NCBI GenBank assembly: GCA_026874595.1 | Contig: CM049307.1 | Span: forward strand, 94,898,330-94,962,329 | Source of the DNA: Sipunculus nudus | Taxonomy: Eukaryota; Annelida; Sipuncula; Golfingiida; Sipunculidae | Direction of reading: 5' to 3' | Length of the DNA stretch: 64,000 nt | In this document: positions 12,251 through 24,887 of the stretch, piece by piece | How positions within the stretch are numbered: position 1 is the stretch's first letter | How the letters are laid out: every line of letters begins with the position of its first letter | The notes under the pieces: generated by a model | What the model was told of the DNA's origin: nothing | The model's input: only the letters and a program-made list of their open reading frames with translations | The model's database searches: none | Program-made: the position numbers and the translations under genes

Positions 12251-15200
12251 AATATATATATTTACCTTATATATAAAATATATATATAATTAAATATATA
12301 TATATTGATTGTACACCTATATTGGTGGTAATAGCAGTTTTTCAGTGTACTTTGGTGTTATTTCAGTGTATTTTTGTGTTATTCAGGTGTATTTTGGTGA
12401 ATCAATTATATATTTGCTAACCCTGTGCATAAAAATGCCTGTACATCTTGCTCTTTTTATTAAATGTTGATTTCATAATTAATACCTTCACCATAGTGTA
12501 TCCCAAACTATTTGCAGTCAGACCACCAGTCAAACCGCACAAAAAATACACTGGAATACTCAAATATATGTTTTAATAGCACAAACAAATGGTATGTAGA
12601 ACACTTAGAAACTTGTCTTGATCGTCACCCGAACATAATGAAAGATAGTGAATATAGTTGATAAGTGGTCTTAATTCTGATCAATCCGTGTGCACTAACC
12701 ATGTAGTTAACATGTACATACATAAGCAACCCCAGTTGTTAGAAGAAACATTTGAAACCATTGTCCTGGCTAACTTTGGTATTCTCATACAGTATTGGTC
12801 ATAATAGCAGCCTCAAGCTTGTCCACTATTACCGCCTAGAAGTTTGTGTAAGTGTCACATAAAACAGGTTAATGCACAATAGAGTTCCTCCCTTGCCATG
12901 AAGTGGGGGATCCCTATTGAGGCACCATTCAGTTTTTAGGCCCATATTCCTAGGGCGATTTGTACATAAGTGAATATTTAATTATGACATTCCTAAATAT
13001 CCTTGATCCTCACCAAAATCTTATTGATTCTTCATTGGCTGAATCCTGCAATCAGTGCCCTGAATATTTCATGAATATCAAGACCCCCCCCCCCCCTCCC
13101 ACCTCCCCCGGCTTATATATCCTTTTTAGCGAACCTGTGAGCTTATGTGATGGTGCGTCATCATGCGTTGTGCGTCGTCTGTATGTTAACCATAGCTATC
13201 TCATGAACAGCAGAAGCTAGCATCACCAAATTTTTGCAAAAAATCAGTCATCTGAAAAACTCTGTCGGATTTTGTTTATTTTTTTTTTCTAACAGCATTT
13301 TCATAGATTTTATAGGGAAAAAGCTAAATAAAGCTTTAAAAATCTTATTTTCTGAAACTGTCCAGCCAAATTGTCAAATATTTCACAGAAATGATCCGTG
13401 GAACAAACTCTCTCAAGTTTGTTTGAATGGTTTCAGTTCAAAGATTTTTGGCTGAGTTACAGGAGGTTGAACTTAGTCATCTGTCCATAAAGGACACTAA
13501 AATTAAAATCTCAGAAACGGCTAGAGCTATAATCACCAAATTTTATACCAATATTTGTCACACATGTCATATCTGAAATTGAGGTATTGGTGGCGCCACC
13601 TACAATTATGTGTTTTTAACAAGTGAAAATGTTATTTTAAACTCTTCTAGCTTATACACTGATTTATGATGAAACTGTTAAGCTGATTGGTTTAAACTTT
13701 ACAAGAATTATTCTATGGTAGGGTTCTGCCAGTTTTATGAGAATAGATTGGATAAATACAGCTTTAAAAAAGCATTGTAACCAATTGAAAAAGGCTTTCT
13801 GTGTTTGAAAACAGATTTGACAACATGCTGAGTTTCAGCAGCCAAGTCAAGAGGTCACTCAGTACAAACAGGTGGGGTCCAGACATCACCATGGCAACTG
13901 CCCTGGCTCTGGCCAGTGTCTAGACAATGTGTCTAGACGTCTAGACACAGGGTCTAGAGGTCTAGACACAATGTCTAGATGCAGAATTCCCAGATTAATG
14001 GAACTATATCTTTCAACTGTTTCAAAAAAACTGGTTTGCATTTTAAGTGAATCAGGTTTATCATCAGGTCACATGTGAACTGCTGCGCCCTTATTTTTGG
14101 TTGACCTCTGACCTTTCCTCGCTGCCTAGCGTCCATTTGTGCATCTGTTTCCACACATAAACCCACATATCTCAGGAACCATTTGACCGTTCAGGCTAAA
14201 AATTTTGCACAAATGTAGCCCTTTGATAGCTTTATAACATAAACTAAAAATGGTGGCGCCACCTGCAACCATTTTTGCACAGCGTCCATCTGTTCATCTG
14301 CCTTGGGATAAAATCACTCATATCTCAGCAGTGGTTTGACTTTTCCACCTGAAAATTTGCAGGTTTATACATCCTGCACAGCTCTCTTGATTTTATGACA
14401 GGTGGTGCCACCTACATTCAGGTTTACTCGGCAGACATCCAAGCTCATATCTACGGAACCGTTTGACCGATTGGGCCAAAATTTTGCTTGTGTATAGCAG
14501 ACATGGGGTCTATTACAGTTGTTCTATTACTATTACTATTACTATTACTTTCAATTTCTGGTATTACTATTACTATTACCACATTTTATCTTCTATTACT
14601 ATTACTTTTACTATTACTGGGGTATCTATTACTATTACTATTACTATTACTGAAACTGATGGGGGGATTCTAAACCTTGCGCAGCCATGAGTGCTATAAA
14701 CTAACACTACCATCACATGTTTAAATAATATTACAAGCACCTATATCATCCAGTACTATCAGATCTTAATTATTTCAGCTTCTTTAATTGTGTTTTTTTT
14801 ATATTTTGAAACCTCAATGATCATTATTGGGGCATTTCAAGTCGAAATTATATGACAATTGTATGAACTCTAGAATACATGTAATTTAAAAGCAACCCAT
14901 TGTAAAGGCCCGGGCATATTTAAAATATTGATTTATAATTATACGCGTACTTGTACTTTTTATATTATTTTCATATATATTTCACATAAATTTATAAATT
15001 TATTTTATAGTACATACTTCTGTTTAGATTTAATCTTCTTTCTCATAGTTAATAAATAAAAGATTTTCAGTTTAACTAAAAATTGTCACCAGAGGAATTT
15101 CTCATTATTATTGCATATTATTATTAAGTATCAAAGCTGACAATTCAGTCCTTTATGTATGTATCAGGAGAGGAATTTATGTAGGGCTGTGTCCTGTTTC

Positions 15201-18200
15201 CCAACCCTTGTAAATATATCCAAAAAAAATATTGTTTATGTCAAGATTCTGGATAGAACCAAACTGGAGACAAAAGTACCCCATCTTCTCGGGTGTATAT
15301 GTTCATTTTGATGTGATGCCATGTTTTATTCCATCACATAGTACATCTTGAGAGTGAACAGAGAGGTGGTAAACTTTACAATAATATGCTACCATTATTG
15401 TAAAGTTTACCACCTCTCTGTTCACTCTCAAGATGTTACGTAGCATGCATGGCTTTTATTCTTCAGGCATGTCCTTCTTCATTGCAGCAAAACCAGCATA
15501 GGATAATTTAGGAAAATGGAGAGTAATTTAAACTTACATCAATTTTACAAAACAAATAAAATATTATTTAAATCACTTTCACAATAAATTTGGTATTTAA
15601 CAATCTTGTACTTAAAATTTTGTACATAACAGGATCTGATTATTTGATATCAAAATTTCAGATATTTAATAATAAAATATTAACAAATAAATTAATATAG
15701 TTGGTTCATTTAATTTTTCAAAATATAAATTAACATAATTTTAGATACTGAATGAAGGTCTGCAAAATTGGTACTATGAAATAACTACAAGTATTCAAAG
15801 AATAGTTTTAAAAGAATATGTAAATAAATTAACTAGATAATACATGTGCCTGCAGTATGATTTTATCCAAGTGATTGTGGTACTGATATGACTTTTTAGC
15901 AATGTAGGCTTCAATACACTACGGGTATTGAAAACACCATAAGCTTATCATGAACATTTTTGGTCTGCACTGTATCTGGTTCCATTTTATATTATTTTTT
16001 AATGTGTGTTATTGCAATCTGTATGATCAAAATGCAAACTGGCTTTTGAAAACAAATCTAGGTACATTTCAGAATATGCATATGGATTGATGGATGTGAG
16101 ATAAGATGTACATGTCACAATAATAATACACTATTTATCTGTCTCTTAACATCAAACATGCCTCTGTTTATCCATGGTTTACTAATCAAAGGTCAGATTG
16201 TGCCAGGTAACCTATTTGGCTGTGACCTAATCTGTCCAGTACTCTTATGTAATTAGCACCAGTGGTCACCAGCAATGTGGCAGCTGGCCCATGCTTGCCT
16301 CAACAATAGGCACATCCTGGGCAATTACTGGTCAAGAACTGAGTCTGTTCAGCATTATTTGCTGATATGCTTCATGATCAACAGGCTCACAGGAAGTAAT
16401 AGAAAGTAATATGTATTACTCTATTACTTTGCCTTCTATTTCTATTACTATTACTATTACAGCTCAAATTTTTAAGTCTATTACTATTACTATTACATGA
16501 AAGAAGCTGTAATAGTCTATTACTATTACTATTACTTATTACTATTACCCCATGTCTGGTGTATAGTTCTCACATAACTTTTCATCATAGGCAAAACTGG
16601 TGGCACCACCTGCAACCACTTATGCACAGCGTCAATTTGTTCATCTGCCTTGGGATAAAATCCCTCATCTCTCTGCAGTGGTTTGACTTATCCACCTGAA
16701 ATTTTACAGATTTATACATCCATAACAATTTTCTTGATTTTATGACAGTTGGCACCACCTACATTCATGTTTACGCTGCAGACATCCATGCTAATATGCA
16801 ACACACCTCACTCTATTCCCCTTGCCACTTAATCCATGCCTCACTTCACCCGTCCCACTCTGATTTCTGCAGATACACAGTCACTTGTTGACTACCCATA
16901 TTCTAGTTTTAAAATGTCCTAGTCTGAAACTTGCAGGTCTGACACGTCCATTTTGCTGAAATCATAATGACTAAGGTAGATATGCAGGACTTAAGAGGAT
17001 CAATATTGAATTTTAAAAATAAACCTCCATTCATACTCCGAAACTTTGCACACATTCGCATTAGGCCTGTAGGCCTTGTTTTATATCCATGACACCTGTT
17101 GACCCCTCCCTGCAAAAAATCCTGGATCCAATTCTGTTCATGATTGCATGACATAAATTGTGAATAAACACACATACAGATAGGGATGAATGCAAAGCCT
17201 TCTGACAGGGGCAGTAACCATGTGCAAAAGTTTTGTTACATGTTTTGTTATCCATATTTTATATATTTATATTTTACAGTGGACATTTGTTTGACAGAGA
17301 TGTCGCTGATGTTGGCCTGCCTCCAGCGTAATGACTTCAATGAAGCCCCGTGTTCCAAAGAAACTCAGTCGTATCAGAAATGTCTTTCAGAGCACAAGGT
17401 AAGGTCAAAGGTCAAATGGCTCAGACCTATTGTAATCAGTTTATTATCCAGCATGATATGCCATGCATAGTTCAGGTTAAATTCATACAGTGAAACCTTA
17501 CAATCTGCATCCCTTGTTTATTTTTTCTCTATCATGTTTTGATCTACCATAAAACTGAAATTTTAAATTTTTTTCAATAATTATTGGGAAATTTAAATAA
17601 TTAAAAAAATATGTAACCATAAGAAAGATCGGGGTACCAGGTTTAAAATAATGTACATTTATAAGGTCTAATATGAATATAAAGCACTTTTGAATAGAAA
17701 ACATTAATTGGTGACCTTTGATCATCCCTTGGTATCAGTTAGAAGGCAAACTAACGGGAAGTTGCAAATATATCCTAAATATGGTGTCCATTATTGCTAT
17801 GAAAAGGAAATCTGTGTAAAAGTTTTAAGGATTAAACATATGGAGGTGGCTAGGACCACTGCAAAAATTTTTTAAAATTTGGCAAATGAAAGAAGATGAA
17901 TTGCCCAACTTGTTCATCTTCTTCATAATATTCCCCCAACTTCTTCATAATATTAATTTTCTATAAAAATAAATTTATTTGATCAAAGGTTTTAATTAGT
18001 AGATTAAGATATTGAAAACTGTAATGCAAATTTTAATTTCATAAATAAGATTCTCCAACTGGTGAATATTTATACTTAATGTATTCTTGAATTGATTTGA
18101 TAGTCATTGATTAAGACTGTTGTTGATTTCATAGTCATTACGTAACCCATATTGTTAATATGTATTTAAGCAGTTTTATGGCATGTTACAGATATATTAC

Positions 18201-18460
18201 TGATTATGAGGAATTATTTTATTGTCTTTGCCCTATGGGTCACTTATAAATTTATAGGGTAAAAGTAAAGAAAAGTAATATTAACATGAACACTTAAATA
18301 TATATCAGAAACTTTATTTTATTTTCAGGCAGCACAGCTGAAGAAAAAAGAAATGGAAGGAAAAGGGGATTATAGTCAACTGTCAGGACGACTGCCAGCG
18401 AAACAAGTCAATTCACTTCTTAGACAATATCCAAATCCCAGGCCAAAAAAAGACAGCTAG
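11309..18460 (+). CDS. CHCHD1: CHCHD1 / mitochondrial ribosomal protein mS37, three exons
   Basis: Exons 11309-11450, 17280-17398 and 18329-18460 join in frame to 130 residues ending at TAG 18458-18460. The product is a small subunit protein of the mitochondrial ribosome (mS37). Residues 51-61 and 72-82 each form a C-X9-C motif, the twin CX9C pattern of CHCH proteins, which are oxidised by the Mia40 relay on entering mitochondria. The run CLTEMSLMLAC, the Lys/Arg-rich N-terminus and the C-terminal LPAKQVNSLLRQYPN match the CHCHD1 family; the human protein is about 118 residues. Intron phases are 1 and 0, with donors gtaagt and gtaagg. The first ATG (AAG before it) is used because it opens the family-like N-terminus. 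It is intact, with no sign of a pseudogene. Confidence 0.9.
11484..11540. repeat. G15...C16 hairpin
   Basis: G15 (11485-11499) and C16 (11524-11539) flank an inner near-palindrome AGGAAG/CTTCCT. Together they form a very stable foldback 35 bases after the CHCHD1 exon 1 donor. Long G or C runs are also prone to assembly error. Confidence 0.7.
11619..11828. mobile_element. PIF/Harbinger-type MITE, 210 bp
   Basis: Terminal inverted repeats of about 22 bp, AGGCCCAGCAACAC at the left against AGGTTCAGCCACAC at the right (minus), both leading into AACGCT. The flanks are TTA at 11616-11618 and TTA at 11829-11831, the 3-bp target duplication of PIF/Harbinger elements. The interior has GCAGC/GCGCA repeats and no coding frame. 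It sits in CHCHD1 intron 1. Confidence 0.6.
12203..12306. repeat. interrupted (TA)n
   Basis: TA repeats broken by short A/T variants, in CHCHD1 intron 1. Confidence 0.9.
13918..13980. repeat. three 21-bp units of paired GTCTAGAC palindromes
   Basis: GTCTAGAC occurs at 13918, 13931, 13939 and 13960, with one-base variants at 13952 and 13973. Spacing alternates 13 and 8 bp, so the unit is 21 bp, repeated three times. GTCTAGAC is the palindromic Smad-binding element defined for Smad3/4. Whether it is bound here is unknown; it may be only a short satellite in CHCHD1 intron 1. Confidence 0.6.
14498..16559. mobile_element. non-autonomous hAT-type DNA transposon, 2062 bp
   Basis: Both ends carry the same 12-bp inverted repeat CAGACATGGGGT (14498-14509; reverse complement 16548-16559). 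The flanks are a perfect 8-bp duplication GTGTATAG (14490-14497 and 16560-16567). An 8-bp duplication with CAG-starting ends is the hAT signature. Subterminal regions are arrays of CTATTA hexamers in both arms (14524-14655 and about 16400-16548). The interior is AT-rich with a perfect 42-bp hairpin and no transposase frame. The insertion interrupts the GGTGGCGCCACC repeat field in CHCHD1 intron 1. Confidence 0.85.
15344..15435. repeat. perfect 42-bp inverted repeat with 8-nt loop
   Basis: The arms at 15344-15385 and 15394-15435 are exact reverse complements, separated by ATGCTACC. Similarity continues outward with one bulge. It lies near the middle of the hAT element. The arms are perfect, so it is recent, under selection, or a template-switch or assembly artefact. 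Confidence 0.95.
17280..17398 (+). CDS. CHCHD1: CHCHD1 exon 2 (both CX9C motifs)
   Basis: Acceptor TTTTACAG ends at 17279. The exon carries all four cysteines of the twin CX9C fold (residues 51, 61, 72, 82) and ends on a Lys codon before donor GTAAGG. Phase 0 at its 3' end. Confidence 0.93.
18329..18460 (+). CDS. CHCHD1: CHCHD1 exon 3 (C-terminus and stop)
   Basis: Acceptor ATTTTCAG ends at 18328. The exon encodes residues 88-130, a charged helix followed by the family-like LPAKQVNSLLRQYPN tail, and stops at TAG. Confidence 0.9.
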   Translation, partial: AAQLKKKEMEGKGDYSQLSGRLPAKQVNSLLRQYPNPRPKKDS

Positions 18461-18585
18461 CAGGAGGAAACCTCTCTGATGCTTTCCAATTTGTGACTGT
18501 GCATGAATTTATATATCTGCTGATGAAGATATACAGATACAAGTGGTTTCAATCTTACTCTGAGAAACATAGGTAGATTATAACT

Positions 18586-18591
18586 AATAAA
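18586..18591 (+). terminator. CHCHD1: CHCHD1 polyadenylation signal AATAAA
   Basis: AATAAA lies 126 bases after the stop codon, followed by a T/GT-rich stretch (18605-18625), which gives a short 3' UTR of about 150 bases. Confidence 0.6.
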
Positions 18592-18929
18592 TACTTTTAT
18601 TTGTAAGTTCTTATGTCTTGTTGTTCTTGATGATTGAAAGCAATTTTGCTCACTTGAATGGTCCTTTTTCCATCGTATCTGTTCTGTTTTTGCATTTATT
18701 TGCAAGTAGGCTCACATGACCTGGTTTAAGCAAAATAGATTTTTTTCTGTGCCTTATGATAATAGCCATTCTAATATGCCCTATTTTTTTACCTAATTGG
18801 CTGTTCCTGTTCCTCATTCTTGAACCGCTATCCAAAATTTATTATCATTGATGTTTTGGATATCTTATTCAGAAAATGTACACCACTATCTAATCCTTTA
18901 TCTTACACTTCTTGTTCAGTAGGGCTCAC

Positions 18930-19400
18930 CTGCCAATAGTGGAAGTAACTTATGGATTTTGGGGTCACAAGGTCAACCCTCAAGGTAATGTGGGCTATCT
19001 ATCCACATATTAGTTTTCAGATGATAACACCAGTTTGGTTTGAAATATTGGTTTCAAACTTGACTTATATATGGCCCACCACTAAAGTAAAAACTGTTGA
19101 TTCTTGGGTCATGAGATCAAAGGTCAAGGTCACAGGACCCACCACTTTAGAAAGATTGTGGATGCATTTTAAGGCAAACTTCTCATCTCAATCCTTCCAT
19201 CATCAATATGTGGTGCACCTGCCAATAGGGGAAGTTTCCTTTTGATTTTAGGGTCACAAGGTCAAAGGTTAAGGTCACAGGGACCATCCATTCACAAATT
19301 AGTTTTTGGATGATAACTTCAGTTTGGGTACACAGGTTGGCTTCAAATTGATCACAGGACCAATATTTTGGAAAACCTCATAAACATATATCCTTTTAGA
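18930..19400. repeat. repeat copies rich in AGGTCA half-sites
   Basis: Three related copies contain phrases such as GGGTCACAAGGTCAA and TCAAAGGTCAAGGTCACA. The AGGTCA hexamers match nuclear-receptor half-sites, but such phrases are widespread in invertebrate interspersed repeats, so I treat this as a repeat and claim no enhancer. Confidence 0.5.
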
Positions 19401-19479
19401 CAAATGCAGCTGAGCGTCGAGACCCATGGGTCCCTAGTTATTATTGGTCCTATCTTCACAAACTTGAGTTCAATATCTT

Positions 19480-20400
19480 CCTCTGGATCTTCTCCATAAC
19501 CTGGTCTGTCGACTGGTCTTAATCTTGTGTTACTTTGTCAGTATGTCTGTCCTTTTGTCAGTTGTCCTCAATTTAACCTGCTTATGGGTTCTGGCGTCTT
19601 AAACATAGCATTCTACAGGCTATAGTTTTGCAGGAACCCTTTCAAAACTGGTACATCCTATGTCTTATGCTTATATATCTGACCTACTGATTTATTTTCC
19701 TGATATGGCTGCCAGGGGGCGCTGCACTTGAATGTCCCCATCATATGTTTTGTCCATATCTCCAAAACTATAAACCTCAATTACATAACTATAGCCTATT
19801 TTCTTTCTCTGAGCCTTCTCCATAACCAGGTTAAGTCATCTGGTCTCAATTTTGTGTCACTTTGTCAGTATATCTCTCTGTTTGTCAGTTGTCCTCAATT
19901 TTGCCAGCTTGCTGGTTCTTGCGTCTTACTTATAGCATTCTACAAGCCACAGTTTTGCGGGAATCCTTTTGAAAATGGTAAATCTTATGTCTTGAACAAA
20001 TAACTCGAAACTGTTTTTCCATTTCAGAAAATAGCCGCTAGGGGGCGCTGCACTTGAACCACTACAACAATTTTTTTGCCATTTCTTCAAACCTATAAAC
20101 CCTATCTTCACTAACCATGGCTCATTTTGCTCCTTTTTACCTTCCCTGCAACTTTTGTCAGGTCATCTGTTATCCTAGATGTGTCACATTGTCAGTATGC
20201 CTGTCTGTTCGTTTTTTGTTGTCAGCTTGCTTGTTCTTTTTTTCTGAAATGTCATGTTATGGTCCACAACTTCTCAGCAATCGTCCTGAGAGTCGTTCAA
20301 TTGATTCTAAACCAACAATATGTTCTTTCTGTCCGTCTGTCTGTCATTTCAACTTCCGGCAGGCGCTCGACTTCTGGTCGTCTAGTTCTTTCATTCGCTG
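19480..20400. repeat. about 326-bp tandem repeat with AGGGGGCGCTGC core
   Basis: At least two and a half copies. Shared landmarks are TTGTCAGTTGTCCTCAATTT, a conserved CATTCTACA, and GGGGGCGCTGCACTTGAA at 19715 and 20041 (326 bp apart). The third copy (20170-20400) is diverged and resembles 46614-46830 in ADMP intron 2. No coding frame. Confidence 0.65.
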
Positions 20401-23400
20401 AAAAGTCTGAAATTTTCAACTTAAGTTAGAATGGAATCGAAGTTAAAGAATACCCCCGTCATATTTTTAGTGCACTTTACCACCACCAGAGGTCGGACTA
20501 TTGCACACAAGGGCCAGGGCAAAGAAATGTTATGGTCAGTCTTGACAGACTTGCAAATGTTCGATCAACCCATTTCATCATATTAATTTGGTGATTTCTT
20601 ATGATTAATTTTTTCATTTGGTACTATTAGTGCTCGTTTCATGTTACCAGAACACAACTTTTAATACAAGCACGTTTGAAGATGTCCCAGGTGCTCATAA
20701 GGTTATGAAAATAGGCCGGCGAGTCGTGTTTTCTTGGTTACGTATACCTTCGTCAAATCGTTCTCACCTGAGTCAAATAATCCGATTGGCGTAAACTTCA
20801 GCTGTTTTCAGTTTATAAGAGCACAACACATTTTCATATATGTCCACAACTCGTTATAACAGCTCGATCAGTGCATGTGTTTGCGCGCGAATGGGTGGGT
20901 GTTTGTGGGTACGTGCGCGCGACTGTATAAATCTTTATACTTTTCTGTGAAAGTGTCCCAATTTCTTTTGGTGTGACCATCAGTTGTATAGGTCCCTAAT
21001 TGCTCTTTGTAAACGTTTACAACTGATATGTGTGTATGTGTTTACGCGGGGATGGATAGCTGGTTGTGTGCGTACGTTTTGTTTCTAAAATTATCCCTCT
21101 TTTGTGTTGTAATTGCTCTCGTAGAATCACAATTATTGAACACATATTTACACAATTACATATATACTTTCAAATAATATCGGAATATGATAATAATTAT
21201 AATTTTAGTACCATATTAATTATATACTCAAATGACTTGCATTGTATATATTGATAAATTTTCAAAATAATTGATAGTATATTGATATTTTTCTTCATTA
21301 TATTTAAATTGCGGAAGAACGCAAAGTGATAATGGTTAACATAACAACACATCACTGTCTGTTGTCTGATCGCGTGAAAAAAAGAGCTTACCGTGAGTCC
21401 AGGGGATTATTTCTTCAAAAGATAATGTTTATACTAATGCATTATTTTTACAATATCCGCTCGTTTTCACGCAACAAAAAATATGCTTTTTCCCATGATT
21501 GCGTTGACGCGCGATGAACACTGAACAATACACAGATTTTGAGCGCGGGGGAAAACTTTTTCTAGCACAAGTGTAATACATGAGTCCCTTTAACCCAAAT
21601 CCTTGATCGCGTTGCCGCGGGGACACGCCCGCTGAAATATGTCTCTCTGAAAGGCCAGGGCATAAAATACAGGCACGCCGGTTGCGTAAATATATAATTG
21701 TTAAAATTCACGTCAAAACAAAAATTTACATTGCCTCCTCCTCAGCGGAACTAATAGGTCCAAATAGACTATTTACTGAAATATCGCCCAATAACGTTAA
21801 TTTTTCATACCATACCCATGAAAATGCTTCAGAAATAGGACTTAATTATATCTGTTGTGTTATTAGTACAAACTACATTCAAAACACACACGATACTTAA
21901 ACATATATATCTAAGTAGTTCTTATCCACTGACCATTTGAAGAATACATGAACAACATCGACAAGTACATGTATGTGTATCTCAAAGGGGATAATCAAGG
22001 ATGCGATGTAAGGTCAAGTGAGGTTATTAACTTTAATTTTTTTTTCCACAAAGAAAAGTTATTTTGTTGGTATTGTTTCATCTTTTGGCAGAGAAGAAGA
22101 ACATTGGCAATGTAAGCGGTATTAGGAGAACGTAGGCCTGAGGGCTTTGACACACTGCAGGTTTTTGGCAGTTGGTATATGGATAAATCAAGCGTGTGAT
22201 AAAAGCTTAGGCTACTTCAGACCAGTCACCTCCCGGAAATAAACTTGCATTATAGGCCTAGATTTTGTATTTTGCTTTTTAGACTGGGTTGCTGAGAATC
22301 TAAAGATTATATTCCCTAATACAATCAACCTGTATTGTTTAATCCCTTACGCAATCATCTGATGCAAGGGCTTGAACACCCAAAAAAAAGTTGAATTCCC
22401 AATAGTACTGAAGGTTCCGGGAGGTTCTTTTTTCTATTCTGTGTCCGGTACACGGTTCGGCGTTGGCAGACTCCACGGTTCAGATAAGGTCAAACTTTTC
22501 ATACTATTGTAGGAATATGAATTTAAGTTTAAAATCGCCAAATGGCCGAAAGATTTGTCCGAAACATATACTGCTAGTCTAATAGTTAAACGTGATGAAC
22601 AGGGAGCTAGAACGGTCGCGGCAGGCTACTGAACTTCACCTTATCTCGATTAACGTTTGGCCCCTTATCACGTTAAAATAACCATGTGCCGGCCAGACGT
22701 GGGCCTCTTTCCCTACGTCTGGATCATTCAAGCACAAGCGGAAGAGTGGGATGGCCTGTAGATTCCCAGCTGTAGGCAAGCTTACTTTACAATAGGGGTG
22801 GCCTATTATATTAATAGGTCAGTCCAAATATAGATGAAGGGTACTAGGTCTGAGGTCTTACACTATTTTGAAAATTAAAGTGGTGGTTAAGGAAGAATTC
22901 ACTAGGGAACGATCAGTTCGTTCTAATTATAAAAACCACCGTTTACGTGACTATTTCCGGTACAATTTCCTCACATATCCCAGATAACCCTGTCATCATG
23001 TTGAACTTGCCAGGTGAGCCTCCAACGGTTCAGGTTGATTTCTACACTGACCATCAGAGGTCTCTAATGCGCCTTTGGTTCATGTGCATGCAGAGGTAAT
23101 TTTGCACAGATCTCTTACGTAAGAATACTGGAGTAAGACGCAAAGTCTGAAAGATAGTTCTTCAGTCATAAAAAAAAATCATGTGCACGGATCTAGAGAT
23201 TAATGAAATCACATCCATACAGTGGGTTTGCATTGATACAGTGGGGTTTTGATTTTTTTTCCGCGTGATTGGTAAATTAAATTTTTTTAGAGATTGTATA
23301 TTTTTATTTATTTTATTAGAGATACGAATCAGAATTCACAAACCGCACATATCTCTCGATGTTGAAATCGTAATAAAGGTCTCCGACTTGATGAGCCAAG

Positions 23401-23975
23401 GTCTAACTCACAGTCCTTAATATCAGCCTCTTTGCATGACGTTTGTTTGATAAACGGATCATAGGTGTTTACATTTTTTAAGTATTTTCGCGGATGCTTG
23501 GCACATGTTCTTTTTTTCAATTCCTATCTCTCACAGGTGTCGTCTGCGGTAGTGTACTGGAATCAAATATCCCAAATAAGTAATCGTGCTGTTGCCAAAC
23601 ATCGTGTATGGAAAGATATCAGCCTACACCACTATCGTGTATATTGGAACTGCGGAGCTTCCTGTATTTGACCGTCTATTTACTGGGGCAGGTAAAGATC
23701 TATCTTAAATGAACTAGTTTGTAGTTAATCCTTACAACGTGTAATTTAGGTATATTAACACGGCCTTTGTGAACAGCGACCGCAAGTTGTGGGCGCGGTG
23801 AACCACAAAACTAATATTGACTTGGCCGTGCTCCTCAGGCGCTATACATGTTCGGCCGTCCAGTGCGACGAGTCCACGTCCTCTGGTTGCCGTGGGCTCA
23901 CGTAAAGACACCAATCCTAAGCGCTTATATACTATTTTATCCACCGACAGCCTGCCTTGGAGTAGTAACTGAATG

Positions 23976-23978
<3 letters not shown>
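20401..23978. other. intergenic, no gene recognised
   Basis: Mixed AT-rich DNA with CpG-containing patches at 20700-20940 and 21480-21670. No exon with a family match or a pair of good splice sites was found. Confidence 0.45.

Positions 23979-24031
<53 letters not shown>
23979..24031. repeat. (TA)n microsatellite
   Basis: About 26 uninterrupted AT units. Confidence 0.95.
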
Positions 24032-24034
<3 letters not shown>

Positions 24035-24586
24035 GTATTCAAAGTTTGATATTAGTCGAATGTAGTTGAATTTGTATGCATTTACTTGTGTTAGAATTTC
24101 AGGAATAAATACAAGTTTGTGTTGAATAAATAGAAAAAATGATTAGCAGTTTATGTTGCTAAGCTGATGACGACTTTGTTTGAAACTGTAAGAAGAACGA
24201 CTGACAGAAGCTGAACCGGGGAGGGGGCGGGGTTAAAAGGACCTTTAAGGTTTTGTCATTAATCCTCCTGGGTTGCACACCTCCTTTTCCTAAATCCTGG
24301 ACCCGCCCCTGACTAATTTTAGAACTTAAATAAATCCGGCTTGATAGACGAAAGATTTAGAGGACAATGGAAGCTAAGCATAAATAAGGTCCTCAAATAT
24401 TCCACAGTCCCAAATGCAAAGTGCATAGAAACGTGACAAATAATTTCATAATTTTCTATTTTATTTTCAAATTATTTTTTATTCTATTTTGTTTTGAAAG
24501 ACTTTGACATGATTACTTTGGTGCAAACATTTTCAGCTGAGTCTCATGGCTACTTGCCTCCTCCCCTCTGAAAAATGACTACGACG

Positions 24587-24813
<227 letters not shown>

Positions 24814-24887
24814 GGTTACTTTATATTTATTGAGTAAAGGTCTATTTTCTAGATGACTCTCACATTGGGGTACAGAGCATTAAGCTG

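Larger units (their letters stand above)
13480..16800. repeat. diverged tandem-repeat field with GGTGGCGCCACC, split by a hAT element
   Basis: Repeats of about 150-330 bp recur, each with phrases such as CATATCTCAG, TTTGACC and a G/C palindrome GGTGGCGCCACC or a one-base variant (13589-13600, 14252-14263, about 14402, 16600 and 16750). Copies on both sides of the hAT element are alike, so the element inserted into a pre-existing array. No coding function is seen. Confidence 0.65.

Noticed and set aside
14463-14690. Open frames of Ile-Thr and Leu repeats
   Set aside because: They are translations of the CTATTA hexamer array at the left end of the hAT element.
15900-16380. Possible transposase remnant inside the hAT element
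   Set aside because: I tried frames on both strands around 16190-16380 and found no continuous frame or hAT dimerisation motif.
24171-24215. Another CTGATGA...GAAAC pair on the plus strand resembling a hammerhead core
   Set aside because: Stem II would have only about three pairs, and no stem III or stem I partner is present. Likely chance.
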